Positions 7,628 through 16,250 of a stretch of 64,000 nt of DNA are shown here, piece after piece. This stretch comes from an uncultured Collinsella sp. (GTDB taxonomy: Bacteria; Actinomycetota; Coriobacteriia; Coriobacteriales; Coriobacteriaceae): the NCBI GenBank assembly GCA_958433005.1, contig CAUAWV010000001.1:66813-130812 (forward strand), in the 5' to 3' direction. The notes under the pieces were generated by a model, which was given only the letters and a program-made list of their open reading frames with translations, was not told the DNA's origin and did no database searches. Position 1 is the stretch's first letter. Every line of letters begins with the position of its first letter. The translations under genes were made by a program, and so were the position numbers.

Positions 7628-8833
7628 CTACTTGACCTCGATGAGCTCATACTCGCTCGTGCCCAGGCCGATCTTTTCGGCATGCGCGATACACGCGCGC
7701 CAATCGGTGTCGGGATGTGTGATGCAGAAGGGATCGCGCGCCTGCTCGCCCTCCAGATGCTCGTGGTTATGCTCCATCTTGGCCGCACTGTCGGTGAGCT
7801 CGGTGTTGGGCAGCGGCTCGGATGCCATAACGGCATCTACGCAGGCCTGGTCGATGGCGACAGGGTCGAAGCTCGCGAACATGCCGATATCGTTGACGAT
7901 GGGTGTGTCGTTTTCGGGGTGGCAGTCGCAGTTGGGGCTAATATCCATAGCCAGCGAAATATGGAAGCTCGGGCGGCCGTCGACAACAGCCTTGGTGTAC
8001 TCGGCGATCTTGTAGTTGAGCACGTCGGCCGCAGCGTCATAGCCGGGCTTGATGGCGTCCTGGTTGCACACGCCGATGCAGCGGCCGCAGCCCACACAGC
8101 GATCGTGGTCGATGGCAGCCACGTGGACCGTGTGGGTGTTACCGTTGGCAAGCTCGCGCTCGCGGGTGTCGTCAAACGAGATAGCGTTGTGCGCGCAGAT
8201 CTTCTCGCAGGCACGGCAACCTACGCAGTTGGTGGTATCGACGCTCGGCTTACCAGCGGCATGCTGCTCCATCTTGCCGGCACGGCTGCCGCCTCCCATA
8301 CCCAGGTTCTTCATGGCGCCGCCAAAGCCGGCCTGCTCATGACCCTTAAAGTGAGTAAGGCTGATCACGATGTCGGCATCCATGAGCGCCTGGCCGATCT
8401 TGGCCTCGTGCACGTACTCGCCGCCCTCGACCGGGACGAGTGCCTCGTCGGTACCCTTGAGGCCGTCGGCGATGATGACCTGGCAGCCCGTGGCGTACGG
8501 GGTAAAGCCGTTCTGGTAGGCGGTGTCGATGTGCTCGAGCGCGTTTTTGCGGCTACCCACATAGAGCGTGTTGCAGTCGGTGAGGAAGGGCTTGCCGCCC
8601 AGCTCCTTCACGACATCCGCAACGGCGCGGGCATAGTTGGGGCGCAAAAAGCTCAGGTTGCCCAGCTCGCCAAAGTGGATCTTGATGGCGACGAACTTGT
8701 TCTCAAAGTCGATCTGCTCAATACCGGCGCGACGGATGAGGCGCTTGAGCTTATCGAGCTGGCTCTCGCGAGCATGCGTGCGCAGGTTGGTGAAGTACAC
8801 CTTAGCGGGTGCTGCGGATGCAGTTGCGGTCAT
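7628..8833 (-). CDS. DUF362 domain protein with two [4Fe-4S] ferredoxin motifs
   Basis: 401 aa. Residues 1-190 and about 260-350 form the DUF362 domain (KVYFTNLR, IKIHFGELGN, GHEQAGFGGAMKNLGMG). Inserted between them is a ferredoxin module: Cys203/206/209/213 and Cys246/249/252/256 form two classic CxxCxxCxxxC clusters. Soluble, no signal peptide. Such proteins are widespread in anaerobes and probably move electrons to an unidentified partner or modify a metal centre; no function is proven. GAGGGG lies 8 nt before the ATG. Monocistronic between a terminator and a repeat cluster. Confidence 0.85.
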   Translation of the reverse strand: MTATASAAPAKVYFTNLRTHARESQLDKLKRLIRRAGIEQIDFENKFVAIKIHFGELGNLSFLRPNYARAVADVVKELGGKPFLTDCNTLYVGSRKNALEHIDTAYQNGFTPYATGCQVIIADGLKGTDEALVPVEGGEYVHEAKIGQALMDADIVISLTHFKGHEQAGFGGAMKNLGMGGGSRAGKMEQHAAGKPSVDTTNCVGCRACEKICAHNAISFDDTRERELANGNTHTVHVAAIDHDRCVGCGRCIGVCNQDAIKPGYDAAADVLNYKIAEYTKAVVDGRPSFHISLAMDISPNCDCHPENDTPIVNDIGMFASFDPVAIDQACVDAVMASEPLPNTELTDSAAKMEHNHEHLEGEQARDPFCITHPDTDWRACIAHAEKIGLGTSEYELIEVK

Positions 8834-8927
8834 AGATCTATCCCCTCGGTCTATATGGCGTTACAGACATAGAGGATGGTACCCGTTAAAGTAGGGTCGA
8901 AGTCAAGCACAACGCCGAGTCGTTAGG

Positions 8928-9086
8928 CACTCATTGGGGACAGACTTAAATGACTGAAACCACTCATTGGGGACAGACTTAAATGAGTGCCGCCAGGGAC
9001 AGTCCTTGCCAGCCCGGCCGGCGAGCCGGCGATCCGGCAAAGACAGTCCCCGATGACTAGTCGTTTAAGAACGTCCCCAATGGCTA
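8928..9086. repeat. Cluster of GGGGACAG-family repeats downstream of an ABC permease
   Basis: Contains two direct copies of CACTCATTGGGGACAGAC plus TTAAATGA (8928-8953 and 8961-8988), then an imperfect palindrome running AGGGACAGTCCTTGCC ... GGCAAAGACAGTCCCC (about 8996-9053), then a copy (9057-9082) nearly identical to the one at 519-544. The last copy ends two bases before the TAG stop of the permease gene (9084-9086). No ORF of its own. Confidence 0.8.
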
Positions 9087-11750
9087 CTCCTGTACTTTGA
9101 GAGCTTCGGACAGGCTGACACGCTTGATCGAGCGCATGTGCAGCAACGCAACGACCAGGTACGTTGCAAAGCCGATGCCCACGCATGCCGCCATGGACCA
9201 GGTCGGCACGTAGATCTCGATATTGCCGTTGTAGGCGAGCAGCATCGAGCGAAAGATGGCCGTGAGCGAGCCAATAATGACTGGCAGGCTCAGCACGAGC
9301 GACGCCGCCACGCACAGCGTGATCGAGCGGATGTACAGATGCGAGATCTCGCTATCTCGATAGCCAAAGACTTTCATATAGCTGATCGAACGGGCGCTGT
9401 GGTCGATCACGGCCTTGGTCAGCAGGTACATAAACAGCAGGAAGATAAACACCGCGAGCCCGACCATCATGCCGATCATTTTGCTCATCATGCCGATGAA
9501 CTGGTCGCCCACGGCGCGCATGTCGTCGGGCGTGGTGTCGCCGGCAAAGTAACGAGCATCGAGGTCGAGCTTCTCGTCGCTCACATAGCCGTTAAAGTAG
9601 GCGGCGTCGTTGTCGAACAGCTCGTTAAAGTCGTCAATACTCATATAGATATTCATGTCCGACTTGGAGCCCCAGGCACAGTCCTTACCCGCGTACTCAA
9701 GGGAATAATGCTCGCCCTCGTACTTGTCGCTGAGCGTGACCTTCTGACCCTCGCTCCAGCCAAACTTATCGAGCAGACCGCCGCCAAAGACGACGCGCCC
9801 ATCGCCGACGTTGAGGTCTTTCCAATAACGCGAATCGGATGAAATACCGTAGACGGAAATCGTCTCCTCGCCATTACCATCGCCACGGTCGTATTGCAGC
9901 TGGTAGACAGCGTATTTCTCGGCCTGCGCGATTGCGCCCGCGCCGTTGTCGGTCGTATTGACCGGATGGATATCGTCGTTGTCAGTGTCGATCTTAGAGG
10001 CCTTGTCGATCAGGTCGATAGCCTCATCGCGGTCGCAGCCGAGGGCATCGGCAAGATCGTCAAGGCGCGCGTAGAGCGCATCCTTCTTGTCCTGGACCTT
10101 GGCAAGCGCATCCTGCGCCGCAGTCAGGCTCTCGGCAGACGGAGATGCGGTCGCGGCATCGGCTGCCGTCTGCGCCGCATCGGCCGCGTCGTCAAGCTCG
10201 TCATCGGCATCCTGGGCGGCGGAAAGCAGCGCGCCGTCAACCGACTGCAAGCGCTCGAGTGCCGACCACTGCTCGCGCTCCTCGGTAGTGCCCTCGAGCT
10301 CCAGCGGCGCCTTGAGTGTGTACTGATGCTCGGCGACCAGGCTCGTCTCGAGGTTGTCCGCATAGTGCGTCATCGTGGGCAGGATCGCCAGGCCAAAGAG
10401 CAAAAGCAGCGACCCAAACGCGATACCCACGAAGAGCGTGGCGAAGTTGCCCAGGTTGCGCAGGAAGATACGCAGGCGGAAGCGGGAAACAAAACCCATG
10501 CGCTCCGGCAGTTGCATACCACGCTTGGTACCCGATTTGCCGCTCGCCTCGTGACGAAGGAACTGCAACGGCGTCTTGCCCATCTTGCGAAGCAGGCCCA
10601 CCAGCGCAATGAGGATGAGCGCGGCGGCGGGAACCACGGCGCACTTCACAAAGATCTCCCAGCTCCAGTACACCTGGAAGGGCGGCAGGCTATACGAACC
10701 GTAATAAAGGCCGCGCATGGGCTCGGTAAAGAACACAACGCCGAGCGCAGTGCCCGAAAGCGCCGCGACCACGCCCACGATAGCGGGAAGCGCAAGGTAG
10801 TGCAGCACGATCTCGCGTCGACGATAGCCGCTGGCGAGCAGCGTGCCGATGATGGCGCTCTCCTCCTCGATGGTGGCGTCGGTGAGCACCACAAAGACAA
10901 ATGCCATGATCACGATGATGATGTCGAGCAACGTCATCCACATCATGGAGTCGCCGTCCACGTCGTCGCGCGCATAGCCAATGCCTTGGTTGGAATCGGC
11001 ATCGATCAGATCGTCCACACGCGCATCGGCATCGGTCAGCGCCACGACCATATCCTGCTCCGCATCGATGCGATCCGCGGTGGGGAGGTCGCGATCGGTA
11101 AAGGTAAAGGAGTAGGTGTAGGCGGGCGCGCCGCCGGCATCCTCAAGCGCGGCAAAGCCGGCGTCGGTGACCTCGGCCACGCCGTACGTGATGGTGTTCA
11201 CCGTGAAGTCCGAATTGTTGAGGAACAGCGCCTGACTATCGGGCTGGGTCATGATGCCGCAGATGGTGTAGGTGCGACCCTCGAGCTCGACCTTATCGCC
11301 CACGGCGAGGTCGTTGTTGGTGGCGAAGACACGGTCGATTGCCACCTCATCGTCCGTCTTGGGCTGCCTGCCCTCACAGTAGGACGCGATATCGACCTTG
11401 GTGCGGTGCGCATAGGTGCGCAGCGTGCGCTTGGTGCCGTCGTCGCCGGCGGTCTTTTTGATGATGGCGTCGATGGAGAAATTCTTGTAGAGCGTGACGC
11501 CGCCGACGTCCTCAGCCGCGTCTTCGGCTGCCTTGAGCTGATCTTTGGTGGCCTCGAAGGAGGTGGTCACGCGGCCGTCCTCAATCGTGTATGCATCGCG
11601 CATATCGTCGATAAGGCAGCCGATGGAATGCGCTGCGAGCAAAAAGCCCGAGGTAAGGGCGATGCTTCCGCACATAAGCAAAAAGATGCCCAGGTACTTG
11701 CCGATATTGCGGCGCAGCTCGCGCGGGAGTCGCTTTGCGAGAGGTGTCAT
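9084..11750 (-). CDS. FtsX/MacB-type ABC transporter permease
   Basis: 888 aa from the ATG at 11750, 8 nt after the ATPase stop. An N-terminal helix (about 15-38) is followed by a large extracytoplasmic domain, three helices with the FtsX core (about 280-400), another helix near 440-465, a second long extracytoplasmic part including an Ala/Asp-rich coiled region (about 500-590), and a final three-helix FtsX core (about 765-880). This duplicated FtsX layout is typical of large exporters in Firmicutes and Actinobacteria that handle lipids, peptides or antimicrobial compounds, not bulk nutrients. Operates with the ATPase directly upstream. Confidence 0.88.
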   Translation of the reverse strand: MTPLAKRLPRELRRNIGKYLGIFLLMCGSIALTSGFLLAAHSIGCLIDDMRDAYTIEDGRVTTSFEATKDQLKAAEDAAEDVGGVTLYKNFSIDAIIKKTAGDDGTKRTLRTYAHRTKVDIASYCEGRQPKTDDEVAIDRVFATNNDLAVGDKVELEGRTYTICGIMTQPDSQALFLNNSDFTVNTITYGVAEVTDAGFAALEDAGGAPAYTYSFTFTDRDLPTADRIDAEQDMVVALTDADARVDDLIDADSNQGIGYARDDVDGDSMMWMTLLDIIIVIMAFVFVVLTDATIEEESAIIGTLLASGYRRREIVLHYLALPAIVGVVAALSGTALGVVFFTEPMRGLYYGSYSLPPFQVYWSWEIFVKCAVVPAAALILIALVGLLRKMGKTPLQFLRHEASGKSGTKRGMQLPERMGFVSRFRLRIFLRNLGNFATLFVGIAFGSLLLLFGLAILPTMTHYADNLETSLVAEHQYTLKAPLELEGTTEEREQWSALERLQSVDGALLSAAQDADDELDDAADAAQTAADAATASPSAESLTAAQDALAKVQDKKDALYARLDDLADALGCDRDEAIDLIDKASKIDTDNDDIHPVNTTDNGAGAIAQAEKYAVYQLQYDRGDGNGEETISVYGISSDSRYWKDLNVGDGRVVFGGGLLDKFGWSEGQKVTLSDKYEGEHYSLEYAGKDCAWGSKSDMNIYMSIDDFNELFDNDAAYFNGYVSDEKLDLDARYFAGDTTPDDMRAVGDQFIGMMSKMIGMMVGLAVFIFLLFMYLLTKAVIDHSARSISYMKVFGYRDSEISHLYIRSITLCVAASLVLSLPVIIGSLTAIFRSMLLAYNGNIEIYVPTWSMAACVGIGFATYLVVALLHMRSIKRVSLSEALKVQE

Positions 11751-11758
11751 GGCGCCGC

Positions 11759-12472
11759 CTACCAATCGAGCTCGGCGGCCGCGACGGGCTCGGCGTTGAG
11801 CTCGTCCTCGACAATGCGGCCGTCGCGCAGGCGCAGCACGCGGTTGGCCATGCGCGCGATGGCGGCGTTGTGGGTGACGATGATGATCGTGCAGCCGTAG
11901 GTGCGGTTGACATCCTCCATGAGCTGCAGGATTTCTTTGGATGTCTTGTAGTCGAGCGCGCCCGTTGGCTCATCGCAGAGCAAGAGGCCCGGGTTTTTGA
12001 CGAGCGCACGGCCGATGGCGCAGCGCTGCTGCTGGCCGCCCGAGACCTGGCGCGGGAACTTGTTGCGGTGCTCGTAGAGACCCAGCGAACGCAGCAGGTC
12101 GTCGATGTTGAGCGGCTTTTTGGACAGGTGCGCCGTGACCTCGATGTTCTCCTTGATGGTGAGATCGGGCACCAGGTTGTAGAACTGGAAGACAAAGCCC
12201 AGCTCACGGCGTCGGTATTCGCCCAAGTCAGCAGGCTTGAGCGCCGTGAGGTCGCAGCCGTCCACCATGATGGAGCCGCCGTCGGCATCCTCCAGGCCGC
12301 CGATCAGGTTAAGAAAGGTCGACTTACCCGAGCCCGAGGGCCCCAGCATGACGCAGATCTCGCCGCGGTTGATGGATGTGTCGATGCCGTCGAGTACCGT
12401 CAGGCGCGCATCACCGTCGCCATAGTGTTTCTTGAGCCCTTTGACCTGGACATACGCTTGCTTTGTCGCCAT
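11759..12472 (-). CDS. ABC transporter ATP-binding protein (LolD/MacB type)
   Basis: 237 aa. Walker A GPSGSGKST (about 44-52), Q-loop FVFQFYNLVPDLT, signature VSGGQQQR, Walker B LLLCDEPTGALD and H-loop VTHN are intact. The DEPTGALD variant and the 'FYNLVPDLT' Q-loop are characteristic of MacB/LolD-like ATPases that power FtsX-type permeases. GGGGGA precedes the ATG. The stop lies 8 nt before the permease start, so the pair forms an operon. Confidence 0.92.
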   Translation of the reverse strand: MATKQAYVQVKGLKKHYGDGDARLTVLDGIDTSINRGEICVMLGPSGSGKSTFLNLIGGLEDADGGSIMVDGCDLTALKPADLGEYRRRELGFVFQFYNLVPDLTIKENIEVTAHLSKKPLNIDDLLRSLGLYEHRNKFPRQVSGGQQQRCAIGRALVKNPGLLLCDEPTGALDYKTSKEILQLMEDVNRTYGCTIIIVTHNAAIARMANRVLRLRDGRIVEDELNAEPVAAAELDW

Positions 12473-12569
12473 GTTATCCCCCGTTGTTAGCCTTCTGCCA
12501 CTTTTCTAGGCTAATAGTAAACCCAGGTGAACTATTTTTAAGCGACGTGCGCGAACTATTTTCCAACCT

Positions 12570-12710
12570 ACTCATTGGGGACAGACTTAAATGAGTGAAA
12601 TCGCTCATTTAAGTCTGTCCCCAATGAGTGGTCCCCAAGTGCCGACATATTGGGACAATCCCTGCCAGCCCTGCCGGCGAATCGGCAAAGACTGTCCCCA
12701 ATGACTAGGT
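12570..12710. repeat. Two GGGGACAG-family palindromes
   Basis: The first unit is a perfect 26-bp inverted repeat (12570-12595 and 12604-12629) with an 8-nt loop, built from ACTCATTGGGGACAGAC. The second, about 12650-12705, is an imperfect palindrome with GGGACAATCCCTGCCAGC on one side and CGGCAAAGACTGTCCCC on the other, closely matching the palindrome at 8996-9053. The cluster ends a few bases from the stop codon of the ABC-2 permease (12713-12715). Confidence 0.82.
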
Positions 12711-12712
12711 GG

Positions 12713-13918
12713 CTAGGCGTGGGATTTGTTGTGGGCGAGGGCTAGGCCTACGGCGGCGATGGCAGCGGCGAAGAGCACCGTGACGCCCAGGTCGCAGGCG
12801 ATGTCGCCCAGCACGGCAGACGTCAGGTCCGAAGCGAGCGCCTTGCCGATCGCGTCGTTCACCCAATACGTCGGCACAAAGTGCGCCACCGTCTGCACGG
12901 CCGAGCCCATGAGCGACAGCGGCATCCAGGCGCCGCCCAAAAACGTCATGAGCATGCCGAGCAGGTTGCCCACACCGTTGAGCAGCTCCTCGCGCGCGCC
13001 CAGGCTCGACAGCGTAAAGCCAACGGCCAGCGGCGTGCACGCCAGGGCAAACGTTGCCGCCAGCGCCAGGCACACGCGACCCACGCCGACCTCGGCAACC
13101 GCGCTGGCAAAGCCCACGACGCCCATCATGCTCGACACGAGCCAGATGCAGACGGTGAGCACGGCGGCGGCCGCGAACACAGCGAGCGAACGCTGGCGCT
13201 CAGAGACCGGGCTGGCATCCATGCGGCGCACGCGCTCGGGCTCGTTCATGCCCGAGAACACCAGTCCCACCGACACGATGACCGACGAGATGATCGCGTA
13301 CGCGCCAAAGTTGAAGTACGACTCGAGCGTGGTAGCAGCAGTCGAGTCGACCTTGACCTGCTCGATCTGGACCTCCGCGCGCTTTGCGGCCGCGTGCTCG
13401 GCGGCCCTTGCGACGTCGCCGTTGGAGGCAGCGGGCTCTAGTGCGGCCGCAGCGCCCGCGAGCGAGATCCACCGCGAGGCCTCGGCAGACGAAAGCGCCG
13501 CCGCCATGGTGCCGGAGCCGTAGGTCACATCGAGCTTGGGCAGGGACTCCCCCGCGCGGGCGGCTGCAACAAGATCGTCCTCAAACCCCTCCGGGATAAA
13601 GAACACGCAGTCGGCGCTGCCTTTGGCGCTGTTGCTCTTGGAGAGCGCGTCAGCAAGGTCGTATGTGTCGTCGCCGACGCCCGTGACCAGGTCAAAGCGT
13701 GAGCCCAGGTGCTTGGTAAGCGCCCGCGAAAGGTCGCTATTGTCGCGGTCGACCACGATCACGTTGGTGTCGTAGGGCTTGTACTCGGTAAGCTGCGACG
13801 AGTTCCAGCTCACCGAAGCCGCGATGAATACGCCCATGAGCGAGATGAACACCGTATAGATGAGCAGGTAGAACGGGTGCGCCAGCGCCATGCGAAGCGC
13901 GGTCTTAAAGGTGCTCAT
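12713..13918 (-). CDS. ABC-2 type transporter permease (second subunit)
   Basis: 401 aa from the ATG at 13918 with AAGGAG upstream. One N-terminal helix (about 15-38), an extracytoplasmic domain of about 160 residues rich in Ala and Asp, then five to six C-terminal helices (about 205-395). This is the layout of ABC-2 permeases in the YhgE/DrrB-like exporters. The start overlaps the stop of the preceding permease gene by 14 nt, so the two are translationally coupled and probably form a heterodimer with the upstream ATPase. Confidence 0.87.
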   Translation of the reverse strand: MSTFKTALRMALAHPFYLLIYTVFISLMGVFIAASVSWNSSQLTEYKPYDTNVIVVDRDNSDLSRALTKHLGSRFDLVTGVGDDTYDLADALSKSNSAKGSADCVFFIPEGFEDDLVAAARAGESLPKLDVTYGSGTMAAALSSAEASRWISLAGAAAALEPAASNGDVARAAEHAAAKRAEVQIEQVKVDSTAATTLESYFNFGAYAIISSVIVSVGLVFSGMNEPERVRRMDASPVSERQRSLAVFAAAAVLTVCIWLVSSMMGVVGFASAVAEVGVGRVCLALAATFALACTPLAVGFTLSSLGAREELLNGVGNLLGMLMTFLGGAWMPLSLMGSAVQTVAHFVPTYWVNDAIGKALASDLTSAVLGDIACDLGVTVLFAAAIAAVGLALAHNKSHA

Positions 13919-15092
13919 AGCGGCTCCTTCCAAAGATCAGCGTAGCGGCGGCGACAAACACCAGGGCCATCAGGACGAGCGCGCCGGCGCGAACAGCGAA
14001 GGGCCCCAGGTCCTCAAAGAAATACAGGCGATTGAACATGTCGCAGATGAGCTTGACGGGGTTGAGCCAGCACTCGACCGGACAAGCGCGGGCGACGTCG
14101 TCGGCAAGCGCCATCGCCGGCTCGCCGTAGAGGCCGGCGAACAAAGCGCACGTGGTGGCAAAGCCCGTGAGGATGCCCGACTTGGATGCCTTGCCGCCCT
14201 TAACGGGAAGCGTGCCCACAAAAAGCCCCAGGCCCGTGGCGGCAAGCGCGGATGCAGCACCGCCCACCAGACACAGCCCCTCGCGCCCGCCAAAGTCGAC
14301 GCCAACGACTAGGCGCACGTAGCCAATCGCGACCGCCATCGAGACAAAGGAAACCAGCCACGAGCCGACAAAGATACCGGCCAGCGACGCCGTCTTGGAA
14401 AGGCCGCCCACGCAGCGGCGCGCACCAAGGCCCGACAGATTGGGCTGCAAATCGACGACGCTCAAAGCGGCAAACTCGGCAGACATCATCGCGACCAGGC
14501 CAAAAAGCGCGTAATAGTAGATGACCGTGCCATCGGGCGTGGTGCGCGTCAGGCTCACGCGGCGGGTTCCGCCCTCGAGCGACAGGGCGCGCGCAACCGC
14601 CTCCGGGTCGGCGAGCGCCGCCGGGTTGTCTTGGGCAATCTGGGACATGAGCTCGGCATTTTGCGTATACGAGCTTGCCACCGTCTCAAGGATGCTGCGG
14701 TCGGTAAGCACCGACGAGGCGCGCGAGCTGTCGTAACTCGATAGCAGCGTGAGCCTGGGCGTGCCCGCGGCATCAACCGTATAGATGCCCGCGACCTCGC
14801 CGGCCTTGAGCGCTTTGCGCGCGGTAGCCAAGTCTTCGTACTCGCTCACATCGAGCAGTTGATCGTCACTCTCCTTGGCAAGCGAGGTCGCCACGTCCTT
14901 AAAGGTCGAGACGTCCCAGGCCCCATCCGCTACGACGGCCACCGGCACCGGGTCGACCTTGCCGTCGGAGCTGAGGTTCGCAAACATAAACATGAACATC
15001 GTTGAAAGCGCAATGGGAAAGATCGCGCCCCAAACCCATGTACTCGGTCGACGCAATAGCGTCTTGAGCGTGGTGATGATGGTGTTGAACAT
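13905..15092 (-). CDS. ABC-2 type transporter permease (first subunit)
   Basis: 395 aa, same architecture as its downstream neighbour: an N-terminal helix (about 18-40), an extracytoplasmic domain (about 41-190) and a bundle of C-terminal helices (195-390). A good ribosome site (GGGGGCGG) precedes the ATG and the gene follows the ATPase stop by 9 nt. Together the three genes form one exporter; the substrate could be an antimicrobial peptide or lipid-linked compound (inference from the neighbouring two-component system). Confidence 0.87.
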   Translation of the reverse strand: MFNTIITTLKTLLRRPSTWVWGAIFPIALSTMFMFMFANLSSDGKVDPVPVAVVADGAWDVSTFKDVATSLAKESDDQLLDVSEYEDLATARKALKAGEVAGIYTVDAAGTPRLTLLSSYDSSRASSVLTDRSILETVASSYTQNAELMSQIAQDNPAALADPEAVARALSLEGGTRRVSLTRTTPDGTVIYYYALFGLVAMMSAEFAALSVVDLQPNLSGLGARRCVGGLSKTASLAGIFVGSWLVSFVSMAVAIGYVRLVVGVDFGGREGLCLVGGAASALAATGLGLFVGTLPVKGGKASKSGILTGFATTCALFAGLYGEPAMALADDVARACPVECWLNPVKLICDMFNRLYFFEDLGPFAVRAGALVLMALVFVAAATLIFGRSRYEHL

Positions 15093-15101
15093 GGCCGCCC
15101 C

Positions 15102-16040
15102 CTAGTCGCGCAGCTCGCGGCCGGTGATCTCGAGGAACACGTCGTTGAGAGTCGGCGGCTCGCTCCACACGCGGCCGAGCGCCACGTCGGCAGCACGCAG
15201 CGTGTCGAGGATGTCGACCAGATTGTGCGGGCTCGCCTCGCAGGTGCAGACGAGCTCGCCGCCGGACAGCTCGACCGAAAGCACGTGCTCGAGGGCGCGC
15301 AGTCGCTCGACCGTGGCGGCCTCGACGGCACCGACCTCAACAGTCACGCGCTCGCCCATCTGGATCATGCGCTTAAGCTCGTCGTTGGTGCCCTGCGCCA
15401 GCACGCGGCCGCCGTCCATGATCATGATGCGGCTGCAGATCTGCTCGACCTCCTCCATGTAATGGCTGGTATACACCACCGTAGCGCCCTCGTCGCGCAG
15501 GCGGCAGATGCCCTCCAGGATGGCGTTGCGGCTCTGGGGGTCGACCGCCACCGTGGGCTCGTCAAAGAAGATGAGCTCGGGCTTGTGTGCGATGCCGCAG
15601 GCAATGTTGAGGCGGCGCGCCAGTCCGCCCGAAAGCTTGCCGGGACGAAACTTGGTAAAGTCGCCCAGCCCGACAAAGTCGATCGCCTCGTCCACCAGCG
15701 CGCGGCGGCGCTTGCGGTCGTTAACGTAGAGGCTGCAGAAATAGTCGATGTTCTCGCGCACCGTGAGCTCGTCAAACACCGCCACCTGCTGCGGCACCAC
15801 GCCGATGCGGCGCTTGAGGTCGTAGCGGGCGGGCGTCATGGGCTCGCCGAACAGCTCGATGGTGCCTTTGTCGTAGGCGAGCAGCTGCAGGATACAGTTG
15901 ATGGACGTGGTCTTGCCCGAGCCGTTGGGGCCCAGCAGGCCAAAGATCTCGCCGGGGGCGATGCTCAGGTTAAAGTGGTCGAGCGCAATAAGATCGTCAT
16001 AGCGCTTGACGAGGTTTTCGACATGGACGATGTCTGTCAT
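15102..16040 (-). CDS. ABC transporter ATP-binding protein (ABC-2 exporter)
   Basis: About 312 aa from the ATG at 16040 (AGAAGGG upstream; an upstream in-frame start would add a Cys/Arg-rich stretch with no similarity). Walker A GPNGSGKTTS, Q-loop VVPQQVAVFDELTV, signature KLSGGLARRLNIA, Walker B LIFFDEPTVAVDP and H-loop TSHYMEE are intact. The C-terminal ~90 residues form the extra domain typical of DrrA/CcmA-like exporters. First gene of the three-gene exporter operon and divergent from the two-component system. Confidence 0.92.
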   Translation of the reverse strand: MTDIVHVENLVKRYDDLIALDHFNLSIAPGEIFGLLGPNGSGKTTSINCILQLLAYDKGTIELFGEPMTPARYDLKRRIGVVPQQVAVFDELTVRENIDYFCSLYVNDRKRRRALVDEAIDFVGLGDFTKFRPGKLSGGLARRLNIACGIAHKPELIFFDEPTVAVDPQSRNAILEGICRLRDEGATVVYTSHYMEEVEQICSRIMIMDGGRVLAQGTNDELKRMIQMGERVTVEVGAVEAATVERLRALEHVLSVELSGGELVCTCEASPHNLVDILDTLRAADVALGRVWSEPPTLNDVFLEITGRELRD

Positions 16041-16238
16041 GAGGCGGCCCTTCTGTTGGTCGTGGCCCGGTACGATTTCATCATCGCAGGAGCGGGCGGC
16101 GCGCACCAGTGAGCTTTGTCACGAGTGAGGGGGGCGGAGGCGAAACCCCCGCTCGCGCGAGCGATCGACGCCGATTTGCCGCGCGGGAGGAATGTCACGG
16201 TTGCCCCGGGCGGCCCCTCCACCACGCGCGGCTTCGCG

Positions 16239-16250
16239 TACAATACCCGT
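16239..16250 (+). promoter_or_regulatory. Promoter placing the transcription start at the kinase ATG (leaderless mRNA)
   Basis: TACAAT (16239-16244) is followed after 6 nt by the ATG at 16251. Normal -10 to start spacing puts the transcript 5' end at or within a base or two of the start codon. No Shine-Dalgarno sequence is present, which fits a leaderless transcript. Confidence 0.55.

Noticed and set aside
8928..9086. CRISPR array
   Set aside because: The repeated units are few, irregularly spaced and palindromic, with no constant spacer length and no cas genes.
9894..11900. 668-codon plus-strand open frame
   Set aside because: Antisense to the ABC permease and ATPase; His/Arg/Gly-rich composition with no motif.
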